Positions 41,149 to 49,317 of a stretch of DNA of 62,231 nt are shown here, one piece after another; positions within the stretch are counted from its first letter, which is position 1, and the number at the start of each line of letters is the position of its first letter. This DNA comes from a virus. The stretch lies in the IMG/VR virus record IMGVR_UViG_3300010885_005470, positions 1-62,231 of that record; one strand, written 5' to 3'. Under the pieces are notes generated by a model. It was not told the DNA's origin. It did no database searches and worked only from the letters and a program-made list of their open reading frames with translations. Made by a program: the position numbers and the translations under genes.

Positions 41149-41710
41149 AGGCTTCTAAACATTCCTCTGCTACTAGGATAGCTTTAATCTCTGCCTGTGT
41201 TGCTTCACTAAGCGATTCGAATTCACTATGGTTATATAAGGCGACTAGAACATTAGCGAATAAAACTTCTGCCTTTTCGCCTTGCGCCTTGTCTGCCTTG
41301 TTACCCTTGCGCCCATCTTTAGACTTATTCATTCCCTTAGCTTTCTCGCCTGTGTTTACTACCTTGCGGAAAATCTCATAGTAGGCTTGCTTGGTAGTAT
41401 CTGCCAATTCGCCCAATGAATCTAAAAACGCCTGTTTAATCGCCTTTGTATTGGCGTCTTGCTTGCGCCCGTCTGCCAATACATAGCTACTAGCTTTAAT
41501 GCTTAATGCTTTAGCGTTAAAGTTTTCCAATGCTTTCTTTTTTAATTCGATAGCACTTTCAATCATCGAATCTTGCTTACCAATAGTCAGGGCACTTGCG
41601 CCCGCTTCAGTAGCGAACCCGATAATATCTAGCAGAGTTACTACTGAAGTCTGCTTAACCTTAGCACCTGTGCTAGTAGTAGTTACTGTTGTTTTGGTTG
41701 ATGTAGTCAT
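41147..41710 (-). CDS. Hypothetical monocistronic early protein (187 residues)
   Basis: It begins with a Thr/Ser-rich stretch, then a helical body ('FATEAGASALTIGKQDSMIE', 'AFLDSLGELADTTKQAYYEI') and a basic 'KSKDGRKGNKADKAQGEK' segment. No family recognised. It has its own near-consensus promoter (41766), leader hairpin and terminator, and two palindromes around it. That suggests strong immediate-early expression: a host-takeover or regulatory protein (inference). Confidence 0.65.
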   Translation of the reverse strand: MTTSTKTTVTTTSTGAKVKQTSVVTLLDIIGFATEAGASALTIGKQDSMIESAIELKKKALENFNAKALSIKASSYVLADGRKQDANTKAIKQAFLDSLGELADTTKQAYYEIFRKVVNTGEKAKGMNKSKDGRKGNKADKAQGEKAEVLFANVLVALYNHSEFESLSEATQAEIKAILVAEECLEA

Positions 41711-41765
41711 GATGTATTACCTTTCGTTTTATATGGCGGGCGGAATTGCCCAATCCATAAGTAAT

Positions 41766-41794
41766 ACTATACTCCCGTATTCTAGGTTTGTCAA
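41766..41794 (-). promoter_or_regulatory. Near-consensus sigma70 promoter (leftward)
   Basis: Minus strand TTGACA, 17 bases, TATAGT. Transcription should start near 41759, giving a leader of about 50 bases with a GGGC-AATTCC-GCCC hairpin and AAAGG SD before the ATG at 41710. It is the sister of the promoter at 39851. Confidence 0.8.
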
Positions 41795-41865
41795 ATGATA
41801 CTTACATTTATTTTGACCCTTATCCTATATAGCTTAGCGGGCAGGTTATCCCTATCCATTCCCCT

Positions 41866-41885
41866 ATTCGTTACGGGTAACGATT
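41866..41885 (-). promoter_or_regulatory. Palindrome h, CGTTAC-GG-GTAACG
   Basis: Eighth copy, about 75 bases upstream of the -35 at 41794, in the divergent control region between the leftward and rightward arms. Confidence 0.75.
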
Positions 41886-42101
41886 ACAAAGCCCGATTAA
41901 ATGCGCCAAAACATATTTTGGTGTAATTGAGAACCATTCGCATTTGGCGTGACAGACACCCCCCGCCCCCCAAAATTCAAAGTGGGACTCCGACCCTTTT
42001 ACTATTACTCGAAAATGCACGTTGGATATGCAAATTTCTAGCCGATGCCCCCCTTATGTTTTTAAATCCAATATCGAAAAAAATTTTTGCAAAATTTCTA
42101 G

Positions 42102-42107
42102 TATAAT
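42102..42107 (+). promoter_or_regulatory. Rightward -10 element TATAAT
   Basis: A perfect TATAAT preceded by long A and T tracts that could act as an UP element; no good -35 at 16-18 bases. Likely drives the 41-residue gene at 42141. Confidence 0.45.
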
Positions 42108-42140
42108 TGCTGCATTGCAACATAACTTAAGGAGAACGCA

Positions 42141-42266
42141 ATGTTTGGATTTGATGAGCAATACAAAAAGTTTGAAGAAGTATTAGATAGAACAAAACAG
42201 ATGTACGAGTTTTGGTCAAATGCAGTAATGGATACTTGGAAAGATTTATACAAGTTTAAAAAATAA
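42141..42266 (+). CDS. Small phasin-like protein (41 residues)
   Basis: The product begins 'MFGFDEQYKKFEEVLDRTKQ' then 'MYEFWSNAVMDTWKDLYK'. The amphipathic helix with 'FWSNAVMDTWKDL' resembles a piece of phasins, surface proteins of PHA granules, but the similarity is short. AAGGAG lies 6 bases before the ATG, and it has its own promoter-like element and a hairpin after the stop. Confidence 0.55.
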   Translation: MFGFDEQYKKFEEVLDRTKQMYEFWSNAVMDTWKDLYKFKK

Positions 42267-42278
42267 GCAATAAAATCA

Positions 42279-42294
42279 GGGGGCTACGGCCCCC
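42279..42294 (+). terminator. GC hairpin with TACG loop
   Basis: GGGGGC-TACG-GCCCCC directly after the small gene. There is no T-tract, so it may stabilise the transcript end or act as a weak terminator. A sister hairpin with the same loop at 52606 does have a T-tract. Confidence 0.5.
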
Positions 42295-42394
42295 AAGTGC
42301 ATGAAACTTTAATAAAAAATCATGCAAACTGATGCTTATAGGTATCAAAACCAGCATCAAACTTATATCCATAGGTATAAAAAACGCAAAAAAA

Positions 42395-42423
42395 TAGACA
42401 CGTTTTAAAAATGTGTATACAAT
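42395..42423 (+). promoter_or_regulatory. Sigma70-like promoter of the head operon
   Basis: Plus strand TAGACA, 17 bases, TACAAT. It sits just before the terminase genes and implies transcription from about 42430, which argues against using the ATG at 42411 as the start of the small terminase. Confidence 0.6.
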
Positions 42424-42458
42424 ACGTTCATATCGGAGTGCCCCCAAACTTTCCTCCT

Positions 42459-43076
42459 ATGACAAAACAGATTCGTGTAGTACCAGAAGTGACAATACCT
42501 ATTCCCGTGGATTTAACGCCACAGGAAGCCAAGACTTTGCATGAAAGAGCCAAAGCTGCTTTTAAAACCATGGAGTTTTTGGCTGCAATGGGCTTAGAGC
42601 CCAAAAAAGAAAATATGCAAGCTGCAAAACGCGAGGCAGAACGCCAATTTGCGGGAAGTCCTGCAGCTGGACGCCGCCCATTTAACGCAGAAACAACTCT
42701 ATGGTTAGACAAGCTGTTGTCAGATTACAACAATGCCATAGTAGACGACACAATACGCCTTAAAACGTACGTAACTACCAAGTTAGTCGAAGAATCTAAC
42801 GGAGAAAAGGCTGCAGACCGCTTAAGAGCGCTAGAATCGCTGGGTAGATTGACCCAACTGGGCATGTTTGCAGATAAAGTAGAGATTTCTGTCAATAATA
42901 AGTCCACAGATGAGCTAAAAGAAGAGCTTTCTAAGAAATTATCGCGTTATATGGGCGTAGCGGAGGAAGTACAGGCTGAAAAAATCAAAGAAACGGTGCA
43001 AGTTATTGATTTAGATGCAGAATTGGGAAGGCGTAAAGATATAAACCCCATGGAAGGTGAAGATTTAGATGACTGA
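42459..43076 (+). CDS. Terminase small subunit
   Basis: The 205 residues start 'MTKQIRVVPEV'; helical with 'LKTYVTTKLVEESNGEKAAD', 'RLRALESLGRLTQLGMF' and 'LSKKLSRYMG'. It resembles small terminases of aquatic podoviruses and directly precedes the large subunit with an 8-base overlap. It should recognise the packaging site. The start is uncertain: no good SD; an in-frame GTG at 42438 is the alternative. Confidence 0.7.
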   Translation: MTKQIRVVPEVTIPIPVDLTPQEAKTLHERAKAAFKTMEFLAAMGLEPKKENMQAAKREAERQFAGSPAAGRRPFNAETTLWLDKLLSDYNNAIVDDTIRLKTYVTTKLVEESNGEKAADRLRALESLGRLTQLGMFADKVEISVNNKSTDELKEELSKKLSRYMGVAEEVQAEKIKETVQVIDLDAELGRRKDINPMEGEDLDD

Positions 43077-44607
43077 CCCCATCGAGATTCTTAAAAACCT
43101 GCCTGAAAAAGAGCGTAACGAGTTCTTAGACACCCTGCCTAAAGATGAGGCAGCTGAGATACTAGAGATTTTAGAAGAATTAAAGACAAGAGACGACCGA
43201 GAGTTAGTAAAAACTGACTTTATGGCATTTACTAATCAGGTTTGGCCTGAGTTTATTCATGGAAGACATCATGCAAAGATGGCTAAGGCGTTTGAGGACG
43301 TTGCTAGTGGGGCGTGTAAAAGACTTATTATTAATATGCCGCCGCGTCATACTAAGTCCGAGTTCGCATCTTACCTTTTACCTGCTTGGTTCCTCGGAAA
43401 ATTCCCTGGAAAGAAAGTTATACAAACTTCGCATACGGCTGAGCTTGCTGTGGGTTTTGGTAGAAAGGTACGTAACCTTGTCGACAACCCATTATATAAA
43501 CGCCTATTTCCGGCAATTGAACTACAGTCAGATTCTAAAGCAGCTGGTCGTTGGAATACTAATTTCGGTGGTGACTATTTCGCTATTGGTGTCGGCGGTG
43601 CAGTCACTGGTAAGGGCGCAGACCTCCTTATCATTGATGACCCACATTCAGAGCAGGAAGCTGCATTAGCTGCGTTCAACCCAGAAGTCTACGACAAAGT
43701 CTACGAGTGGTTTACATCTGGACCACGTCAGCGTCTACAACCAGGTGGAGCTATCGTTATTGTTATGACCCGTTGGTCCTTACGGGATTTAACGGCTCAA
43801 GTAATGAAATCCGCAGCTCAGCGCGGAGGCGATGAGTGGAGGGTCATCGAATTCCCAGCCATCCTTCCTAGTGGCAAACCCCTTTGGCCCGAGTTCTGGA
43901 GCCTTAAAGAATTAGAAGCCTTACATGTTGAACTTCCAAACAGTAAGTGGCAAGCGCAGTATATGCAGCAGCCCACATCGGACTCGTCTGCTATTGTTAA
44001 ACGGGAGTGGTGGAAGATATGGGAGGCGGACCACCCGCCAATGTGTGAGTATATAATTCAGTCATGGGATACGGCGCACGAGAAAAAGACAGTAAATGAC
44101 TTCTCTACTTGTACAACGTGGGGTGTCTTCTATAATGAAGAGGATTACGACCTACCGAATATCATCCTCCTGGACTCCTACAAAGAACGCCTGGAGTTTC
44201 CGGAACTCAAACAAAAAGCGTTCGAGAAGTACCAAGAGTATGAACCGGACTCACTTATTGTTGAAAAAAAAGCGGCGGGGGCCCCTCTTATTCAGGAACT
44301 ACGTCGCATGGGTATCCCCGTTGGTGAGTTCTCACCTGGCAAGGGGCAGGACAAGATTTCGAGATTAAATTCAGTTGCGGATTTCTTTGCATCTGGTAAA
44401 GTATGGGCTCCAGCTACACGCTGGGCTGAAGAATTGATAGATGAGGTTGCCGCGTTCCCTTCAGGCGAACATGACGATTTGGTGGACTCAATGACATTAG
44501 CGTTAATGCGGTTTAGGTCGGGGGGCTTTTTACGGCTTCCAAGTGATGAACCAGAAGAGATTCGGTACTTTAAATCTAAACGCAACGCTGGGTATTATAA
44601 CGTTTAA
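43069..44607 (+). CDS. Terminase large subunit
   Basis: In this 512-residue protein, the ATPase has 'PPRHTKSE' at 91-98 (Walker A-like), 'LLIIDDPH' at 186-193 (Walker B) and 'VMTRW' coupling motif near 231-235. The RNase H-like nuclease shows 'SWDTAHE' at 331-337, 'LIVEKKAAG' and 'GEHDDLVDS'. It cuts concatemers and drives DNA into the prohead. Confidence 0.95.
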   Translation: MTDPIEILKNLPEKERNEFLDTLPKDEAAEILEILEELKTRDDRELVKTDFMAFTNQVWPEFIHGRHHAKMAKAFEDVASGACKRLIINMPPRHTKSEFASYLLPAWFLGKFPGKKVIQTSHTAELAVGFGRKVRNLVDNPLYKRLFPAIELQSDSKAAGRWNTNFGGDYFAIGVGGAVTGKGADLLIIDDPHSEQEAALAAFNPEVYDKVYEWFTSGPRQRLQPGGAIVIVMTRWSLRDLTAQVMKSAAQRGGDEWRVIEFPAILPSGKPLWPEFWSLKELEALHVELPNSKWQAQYMQQPTSDSSAIVKREWWKIWEADHPPMCEYIIQSWDTAHEKKTVNDFSTCTTWGVFYNEEDYDLPNIILLDSYKERLEFPELKQKAFEKYQEYEPDSLIVEKKAAGAPLIQELRRMGIPVGEFSPGKGQDKISRLNSVADFFASGKVWAPATRWAEELIDEVAAFPSGEHDDLVDSMTLALMRFRSGGFLRLPSDEPEEIRYFKSKRNAGYYNV

Positions 44608-44616
44608 GGAACGATT

Positions 44617-47148
44617 ATGGCAATGGACAAAGGTTTATATCAGGCCCCGACAGGGATTATGGCTACAGAAGAGCCAGCATTAGAGATTGAGATTCTTAAT
44701 CCTGATGAAGAAATTGGTGAAACTGCTGACGGCATTGAGAATGAAAGTGAAGGCTCTGATGAGTTTAACGAGAACCTTGCCGAGTCGATGGATGAACGTG
44801 ACCTGCAATCTATTGCTAATGAACTAATTGGATTACTGGATGCAGATATCTCTGCACGTAAAGATTGGGCAGATACCTATGTCGAAGGTCTTAAACTACT
44901 TGGCCTTAAGTACGAAGAAACCACAGAACCCTGGGCGGGCGCATGTGGCGTTTACCACCCGATGCTTGCAGAAGCTGTGGTCAAGTTCCAATCCGAGGCT
45001 ATTATGGAGACCTTCCCTGCTATGGGTCCGGTCAAAACTAAGATTATCGGTAAAGAAACCAAGAATAAAAAAGAAGCGTCTATCCGCGTTTCGGAGGATA
45101 TGAATTACCGCTTGACTGAGCAGATGAGCGAGTATCGCCCTGAGCATGAAAAGCTTTTGTGGAATCTACCACTAGCAGGTTCTGCATTTAAGAAAATCTA
45201 TTTTGACCCAAGCTTAGGTCGCCAAGTAGCAATGTTTATACCAGCAGAAGATTTGGTTGTTCCTTACGGCGCATCAAACTTAGAAAATGCCGAGCGTATC
45301 TCACATGTAATGCGTAAGACCAAAAACGACGTTAAGAAATTACAAGCCGCAGGATTTTGGCGTGACATCGACTTAGGCGAGCCAATGAACGTCATGGACG
45401 ACATTGAGAAACGCAAAGCTGAAGAGCAAGGTTTTACAGCAACAACAGACAATCGTTTCAGAATTATTGAAATGCACGTTGACTATGACTTGCCTGGGTA
45501 CGAAGATGAGGCAGGAATTGCACTACCTTACATCATTACTCTAGAAAAGAGCACCGGAAAAGTGCTCGCAGTCCGCCGTAACTGGTACGAAGGCGATACA
45601 CTTAAATTGAAACGTACACACTTCGTGCACTACCAATACGTACCGGGATTTGGATTTTATGGATATGGACTCATTCACCTCATTGGCGGTTATGCTCGTT
45701 CTGCTACTACTATTGTTCGCCAGCTTGTCGACGCGGGGACACTCAGCAATTTACCGGGCGGCCTCAAAGCACGAGGCTTACGGGTCAAGGGAGACGACAC
45801 ACCAATCTCCCCTGGAGAATTTAGAGACGTAGATGTACCATCTGGCACAATCAAAGACAACATTATGTTGTTGCCATATAAAGAGCCTAGTCAGACTCTT
45901 ATGGCGTTGTTCAACCAAATCGTACAAGAAGGTCGTTCATTCGTATCTGCTGGTGACCTCCAAGTATCCGACATGGGTGGCAATGCGCCTGTTGGAACTA
46001 CTCTGGCTATTCTCGAGCGCACTCTTAAGGTAATGTCGGCAATTCAAGCTCGTTTGCACTACTCAATGAAAGTTGAGTTTAATCTTCTTAAAACTATTAT
46101 TGCGGATTACACAGATGAAGACTATGAGTATGAACCTGAAGAAGGCCTTTCATCAGCTAAGAAATCGGATTACGATGATGTTGAGGTTTTACCGGTTAGC
46201 GACCCTAACGCGAGCACGATGGCGCAGAAAATCGTACAGTATCAAGCTGTGCTCCAGCTGGCTCAATCGGCACCACAACTCTACAACCTCCCACTCCTCC
46301 ACAGACAGATGATTGAAGTTCTTGGTATCAAGAACGCACAAAAACTGGTACCAATGGCGGATGACCAGAAACCCCAAGACCCAGTCACAGAAAATCAAAA
46401 CGTTCTGATGCTCAAACCTGTGAAAGCATTTAGCTATCAAGACCACCAAGCTCATATCATGGTCCACATGGCGGCAATGCAAGACCCACATATTAACCAG
46501 TTGTTACAAGGTAACCCACAAGCTCAGCAAATTGCGCAAGCAATGTATGCACATATTAACGAGCATATTGGATTTGAATATCGTGTGAAAATTGGTGAGC
46601 AAATGGGTATGCCTATGCCTCCACAAGATGTTAACGAGGCGGGTGAGGAAGAAGATACAAACATGACTCCAGAGATGGAAGCTCAGTTGGCTCCAATGTT
46701 AGCTCAAGCTGCTCAGAAGATGCTGGCTCAGCACCAAGGCGAACAGAAACAGCAACAAGCTGCGCAGCAAGCCCAAGACCCACTGATTCAGATTCAACAG
46801 CAAGAACTCCAGCTTAAAGCTCAAGCTCAGAAAGCTAAAGAGCAAAAAGACGCAGCCGAGCTACAGCTTAAGAATCGTCAGTTAGATATTGAGCAGCAGC
46901 GCATTCAGTCTCAAGCTGCGATTGCAACACAAAATACCAAAGCTCAAGTTGTTATGAATCAACAGAAGATTAAGACTCAGAACAAACATAAAGCTGCGGA
47001 CATTATGGCTAATGCAATGCACAAAGAGCATGACACCAAGCACCAACAAACTACGCAAGCTCGTGACCAGTTTCATCAGTTAATGTCTAGTGAGCACCAA
47101 ACTGGTTTGCAACCAGAAACACAACCTATAAAGGAAACTAAAGAGTGA
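44617..47148 (+). CDS. Portal protein
   Basis: The 843 residues have an acidic N-terminus, then a body with 'RKDWADTYVEGLKLLGLK', 'LLWNLPLAGSAFKKIYFDP' and 'FYGYGLIHLIGGYARSATTI', as in P22/T7-like podoviral portals. The last 200 residues are Gln/Ala/Lys-rich coiled coil, like a portal barrel or internal core contact. It forms the 12-fold DNA gate and follows the terminase. Confidence 0.85.
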   Translation: MAMDKGLYQAPTGIMATEEPALEIEILNPDEEIGETADGIENESEGSDEFNENLAESMDERDLQSIANELIGLLDADISARKDWADTYVEGLKLLGLKYEETTEPWAGACGVYHPMLAEAVVKFQSEAIMETFPAMGPVKTKIIGKETKNKKEASIRVSEDMNYRLTEQMSEYRPEHEKLLWNLPLAGSAFKKIYFDPSLGRQVAMFIPAEDLVVPYGASNLENAERISHVMRKTKNDVKKLQAAGFWRDIDLGEPMNVMDDIEKRKAEEQGFTATTDNRFRIIEMHVDYDLPGYEDEAGIALPYIITLEKSTGKVLAVRRNWYEGDTLKLKRTHFVHYQYVPGFGFYGYGLIHLIGGYARSATTIVRQLVDAGTLSNLPGGLKARGLRVKGDDTPISPGEFRDVDVPSGTIKDNIMLLPYKEPSQTLMALFNQIVQEGRSFVSAGDLQVSDMGGNAPVGTTLAILERTLKVMSAIQARLHYSMKVEFNLLKTIIADYTDEDYEYEPEEGLSSAKKSDYDDVEVLPVSDPNASTMAQKIVQYQAVLQLAQSAPQLYNLPLLHRQMIEVLGIKNAQKLVPMADDQKPQDPVTENQNVLMLKPVKAFSYQDHQAHIMVHMAAMQDPHINQLLQGNPQAQQIAQAMYAHINEHIGFEYRVKIGEQMGMPMPPQDVNEAGEEEDTNMTPEMEAQLAPMLAQAAQKMLAQHQGEQKQQQAAQQAQDPLIQIQQQELQLKAQAQKAKEQKDAAELQLKNRQLDIEQQRIQSQAAIATQNTKAQVVMNQQKIKTQNKHKAADIMANAMHKEHDTKHQQTTQARDQFHQLMSSEHQTGLQPETQPIKETKE

Positions 47149-47333
47149 CCGAGTATGAATACCTAGTCAAAGAGTTGGAAACAATGATTGAAACTAGAGC
47201 CCAATCCGTTGCCGCAGGCAACTGCCAGAGTATTGAAGAGTATCGAAACACAACAGGGATTATCCGTGGTCTTGCCCTTGCTGTGGATTTTATCAAAGAC
47301 CGCGAGCAAAAACTAAAGGACTCAGATGAGTGA
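47145..47333 (+). CDS. Hypothetical 62-residue protein (GTG start)
   Basis: GTGA overlap with the portal stop. It contains 'YLVKELETMIETRAQSVAAG' and 'ALAVDFIKDREQKL', a helical pair. Small proteins of this type often follow portal genes; function unknown. Confidence 0.6.
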   Translation: MTEYEYLVKELETMIETRAQSVAAGNCQSIEEYRNTTGIIRGLALAVDFIKDREQKLKDSDE

Positions 47334-47751
47334 TATATTAGTACCTGATAATGGTGGCTTACTACTTACCGACGCATTAGGTAATGTACTTAAAGTTCCA
47401 GAAAAGGCAGAAGAAAAAGCAAAACAGCTTCCTAAACCAGCGGGATATCATATTTTATGTATGGTTCCAGAAGTTGAAGCAGAGTATGAGGGCGGCTTAC
47501 TTAAAGCTAGCGATACCATGAAGTACGAGGAAGTTTTAACCCCCGTATTGTTTGTTATGGATATTGGACCCGATGCCTACGCCGATAAAGAACGTTTCCC
47601 TAGCGGACCGCTTTGTAAGGTTGGTGACTTTGTATTGATTCGTCCAAGTTCGGGTTCACGTCTTAAGATTCATGGTCGTGAGTTCCGTATCATTAATGAT
47701 GATTCAGTCGAAGCTGTTGTTGAAGACCCCCGCGGGATTACGCGTGCATAA
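47326..47751 (+). CDS. GroES-like co-chaperonin
   Basis: In this 141-residue protein, 'AGYHILCMVPEVEAEYEGGL', 'VLFVMDIGPDAYADKERFP', 'CKVGDFVLIRPSSGSRLKI' and 'EFRIINDDSVEAVVEDP' follow the Cpn10 fold, including a mobile-loop-like insertion. Phage Cpn10 proteins such as T4 gp31 let host GroEL fold the capsid protein; its place between portal and scaffold genes fits that role. Confidence 0.8.
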   Translation: MSDILVPDNGGLLLTDALGNVLKVPEKAEEKAKQLPKPAGYHILCMVPEVEAEYEGGLLKASDTMKYEEVLTPVLFVMDIGPDAYADKERFPSGPLCKVGDFVLIRPSSGSRLKIHGREFRIINDDSVEAVVEDPRGITRA

Positions 47752-47761
47752 GGAGACCTAA

Positions 47762-48841
47762 ATGGCTAATGAAGAATTTGGAGCCGTAACTTTTGGTAAG
47801 GGCGGTGAAGTTATTCCGCTAGATGGTGGTAATTCTACATTTGAATTCCCCGACGAAGTTGCAGCCCGTGAAGAAGTAGAAGTAGAAACAAAGGTTAAAG
47901 CTAAGCCAGAACCTGAAGTGGATATTGAGATTGTTGATGATACCCCTGAAGAAGACCGCAACCGCAAGCCTATGGATGAAGCAAAAGCCTTAGAAGCTGC
48001 TGATGAGGAAGACGATGAACTTCAGTCTTATGACAAAAAAGTTCAAAAACGCATCAAAAAGTTAACTAAAGGCTACCATGACATCCGTCGTGAGAAAGAA
48101 GAAGCAGTTAAAGCACGTGAAGAAGCTATTCGTGCAGCTCAGTTTATGGCAGATGAAAACCGTAAATTACAAGCTACCCTCCATGAAGGTAGTAAGAGCT
48201 ACATTGAACAAGGTAAACAAAGTGCTGAAGTTGAACTTTCTATGGCTAAAAAAGCATATAAAGATGCTTATGAAGCTGGCGATGGGGAAGCGTTAGTAGA
48301 AGCACAACAAGCAATGGCAGAAGCAACGCTAAAGCTCGACCGTGTTAAAAACTTGCAGCCAATCCAAGTAAAGGAACAGGAATTTAAGATTCCTCAATCA
48401 ACTCCAGAAGCTCCTGCACAAGACCCAAAGCTTACTCAATGGTTAGACAATAACGATTGGTATGGCGGCGAAACTGCAGAAGAAGATGAGATGACTGGGC
48501 TTGCAATTACAATTCATAATCGCCTTGCGAGAGAATTTGGTGAAAAATATGTTGGAACTGATGAGTATTATTCAAAAATCAGTGATACAATTCGCAAAAG
48601 ATTCCCCGATTATTTCGGAGCCGATGAAGAATCAGAAGTTAACGAAGCACCCGTCGTAGAGACAAAACCGGTTAAAACCCGAGCCAAACCCGCTGCAGCA
48701 GTCGTAGCTCCCGCTACACGCTCAGTTGCCCCCAAAAAAGTACAATTAACGCCTACTCAGGTACAGATTGCTAAGCGCTTAGGTGTGCCTCTAGAACTGT
48801 ATGCCAAGAAGGTTGCCGAACAAATGAATGGAGATAGATAA
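47762..48841 (+). CDS. Scaffolding protein
   Basis: The 359 residues are very acidic at the N-terminus, with a long central coiled coil ('EEAVKAREEAIRAAQFMADE' onward), and a basic C-terminus ending in a 'LTPTQVQIAKRLGVPLELYA' helix, the usual capsid-binding end. Position between portal and capsid genes agrees. The N-terminus carries 'TFGKGGEVIPLDGG', a GG motif shared with many other proteins here. Confidence 0.8.
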   Translation: MANEEFGAVTFGKGGEVIPLDGGNSTFEFPDEVAAREEVEVETKVKAKPEPEVDIEIVDDTPEEDRNRKPMDEAKALEAADEEDDELQSYDKKVQKRIKKLTKGYHDIRREKEEAVKAREEAIRAAQFMADENRKLQATLHEGSKSYIEQGKQSAEVELSMAKKAYKDAYEAGDGEALVEAQQAMAEATLKLDRVKNLQPIQVKEQEFKIPQSTPEAPAQDPKLTQWLDNNDWYGGETAEEDEMTGLAITIHNRLAREFGEKYVGTDEYYSKISDTIRKRFPDYFGADEESEVNEAPVVETKPVKTRAKPAAAVVAPATRSVAPKKVQLTPTQVQIAKRLGVPLELYAKKVAEQMNGDR

Positions 48842-49290
48842 TGGTTAAGAAAGTTACTCGTGATGCAGAAGTACGTGATGCGGAAGCCCGCCCAGTAGAA
48901 ATGTGGCAGCCTCCTCAATTACTACCAAGCCCAGATGAGCGCCCAGGTTGGGTACATCGTTGGGTAAGAACTTCAACAATGGGTGCATCTGACCCAATGA
49001 ATGTCTCTTCTAAGCGTAGGGAAGGTTTTGAGCCTGTTAAGGCTGAGGATTATCCTGAACTTATGACCCACGCGTCCATTGATGGACAGTTTAAAGGTTC
49101 TATTGAAATTGGTGGTTTAGTTTTATGTCGTGCTCCAAAAGAGTTTATGGAACAAAGAGCTGCACATTACAGCAAATTGAACAGCTCTCAGATGGAGTCA
49201 GTAGACAATAACTTCATGTCCCAAAATGACCCACGTATGCCGATGTTTAAAGAACGGTCTACTAAAGTTACTTTTGGTAAGGGAAGTTAA
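48841..49290 (+). CDS. Hypothetical head-region protein
   Basis: In this 149-residue protein, 'ERPGWVHRWVRTSTMGASDP' and 'IEIGGLVLCRAPKEFMEQRA' are conserved-looking. It starts on the last base of the scaffold stop (TAATG). I associate it with proteins adjacent to capsid genes in aquatic podoviruses; function unknown. Confidence 0.65.
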   Translation: MVKKVTRDAEVRDAEARPVEMWQPPQLLPSPDERPGWVHRWVRTSTMGASDPMNVSSKRREGFEPVKAEDYPELMTHASIDGQFKGSIEIGGLVLCRAPKEFMEQRAAHYSKLNSSQMESVDNNFMSQNDPRMPMFKERSTKVTFGKGS

Positions 49291-49317
49291 TTTTTAATTT
49301 AATTTAAGGAGCTTTTT

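Larger units (their letters stand above)
41795..42140. other. Divergent intergenic control region
   Basis: It holds palindrome h, an inverted repeat CCAAAA-CATA-TTTTGG near 41907-41922, a C-rich run near 41960 and A/T tracts before 42102. No gene was seen in it. It separates leftward early from rightward late transcription and could also contain the origin. Confidence 0.45.

Noticed and set aside
42279-42294. Strong terminator before the head operon
   Set aside because: Hairpin is strong but lacks a T-tract; kept only as a hairpin of uncertain role.
42411-42458. Upstream ATG for the small terminase
   Set aside because: It lies within the spacer of the promoter at 42395-42423 and has no SD.
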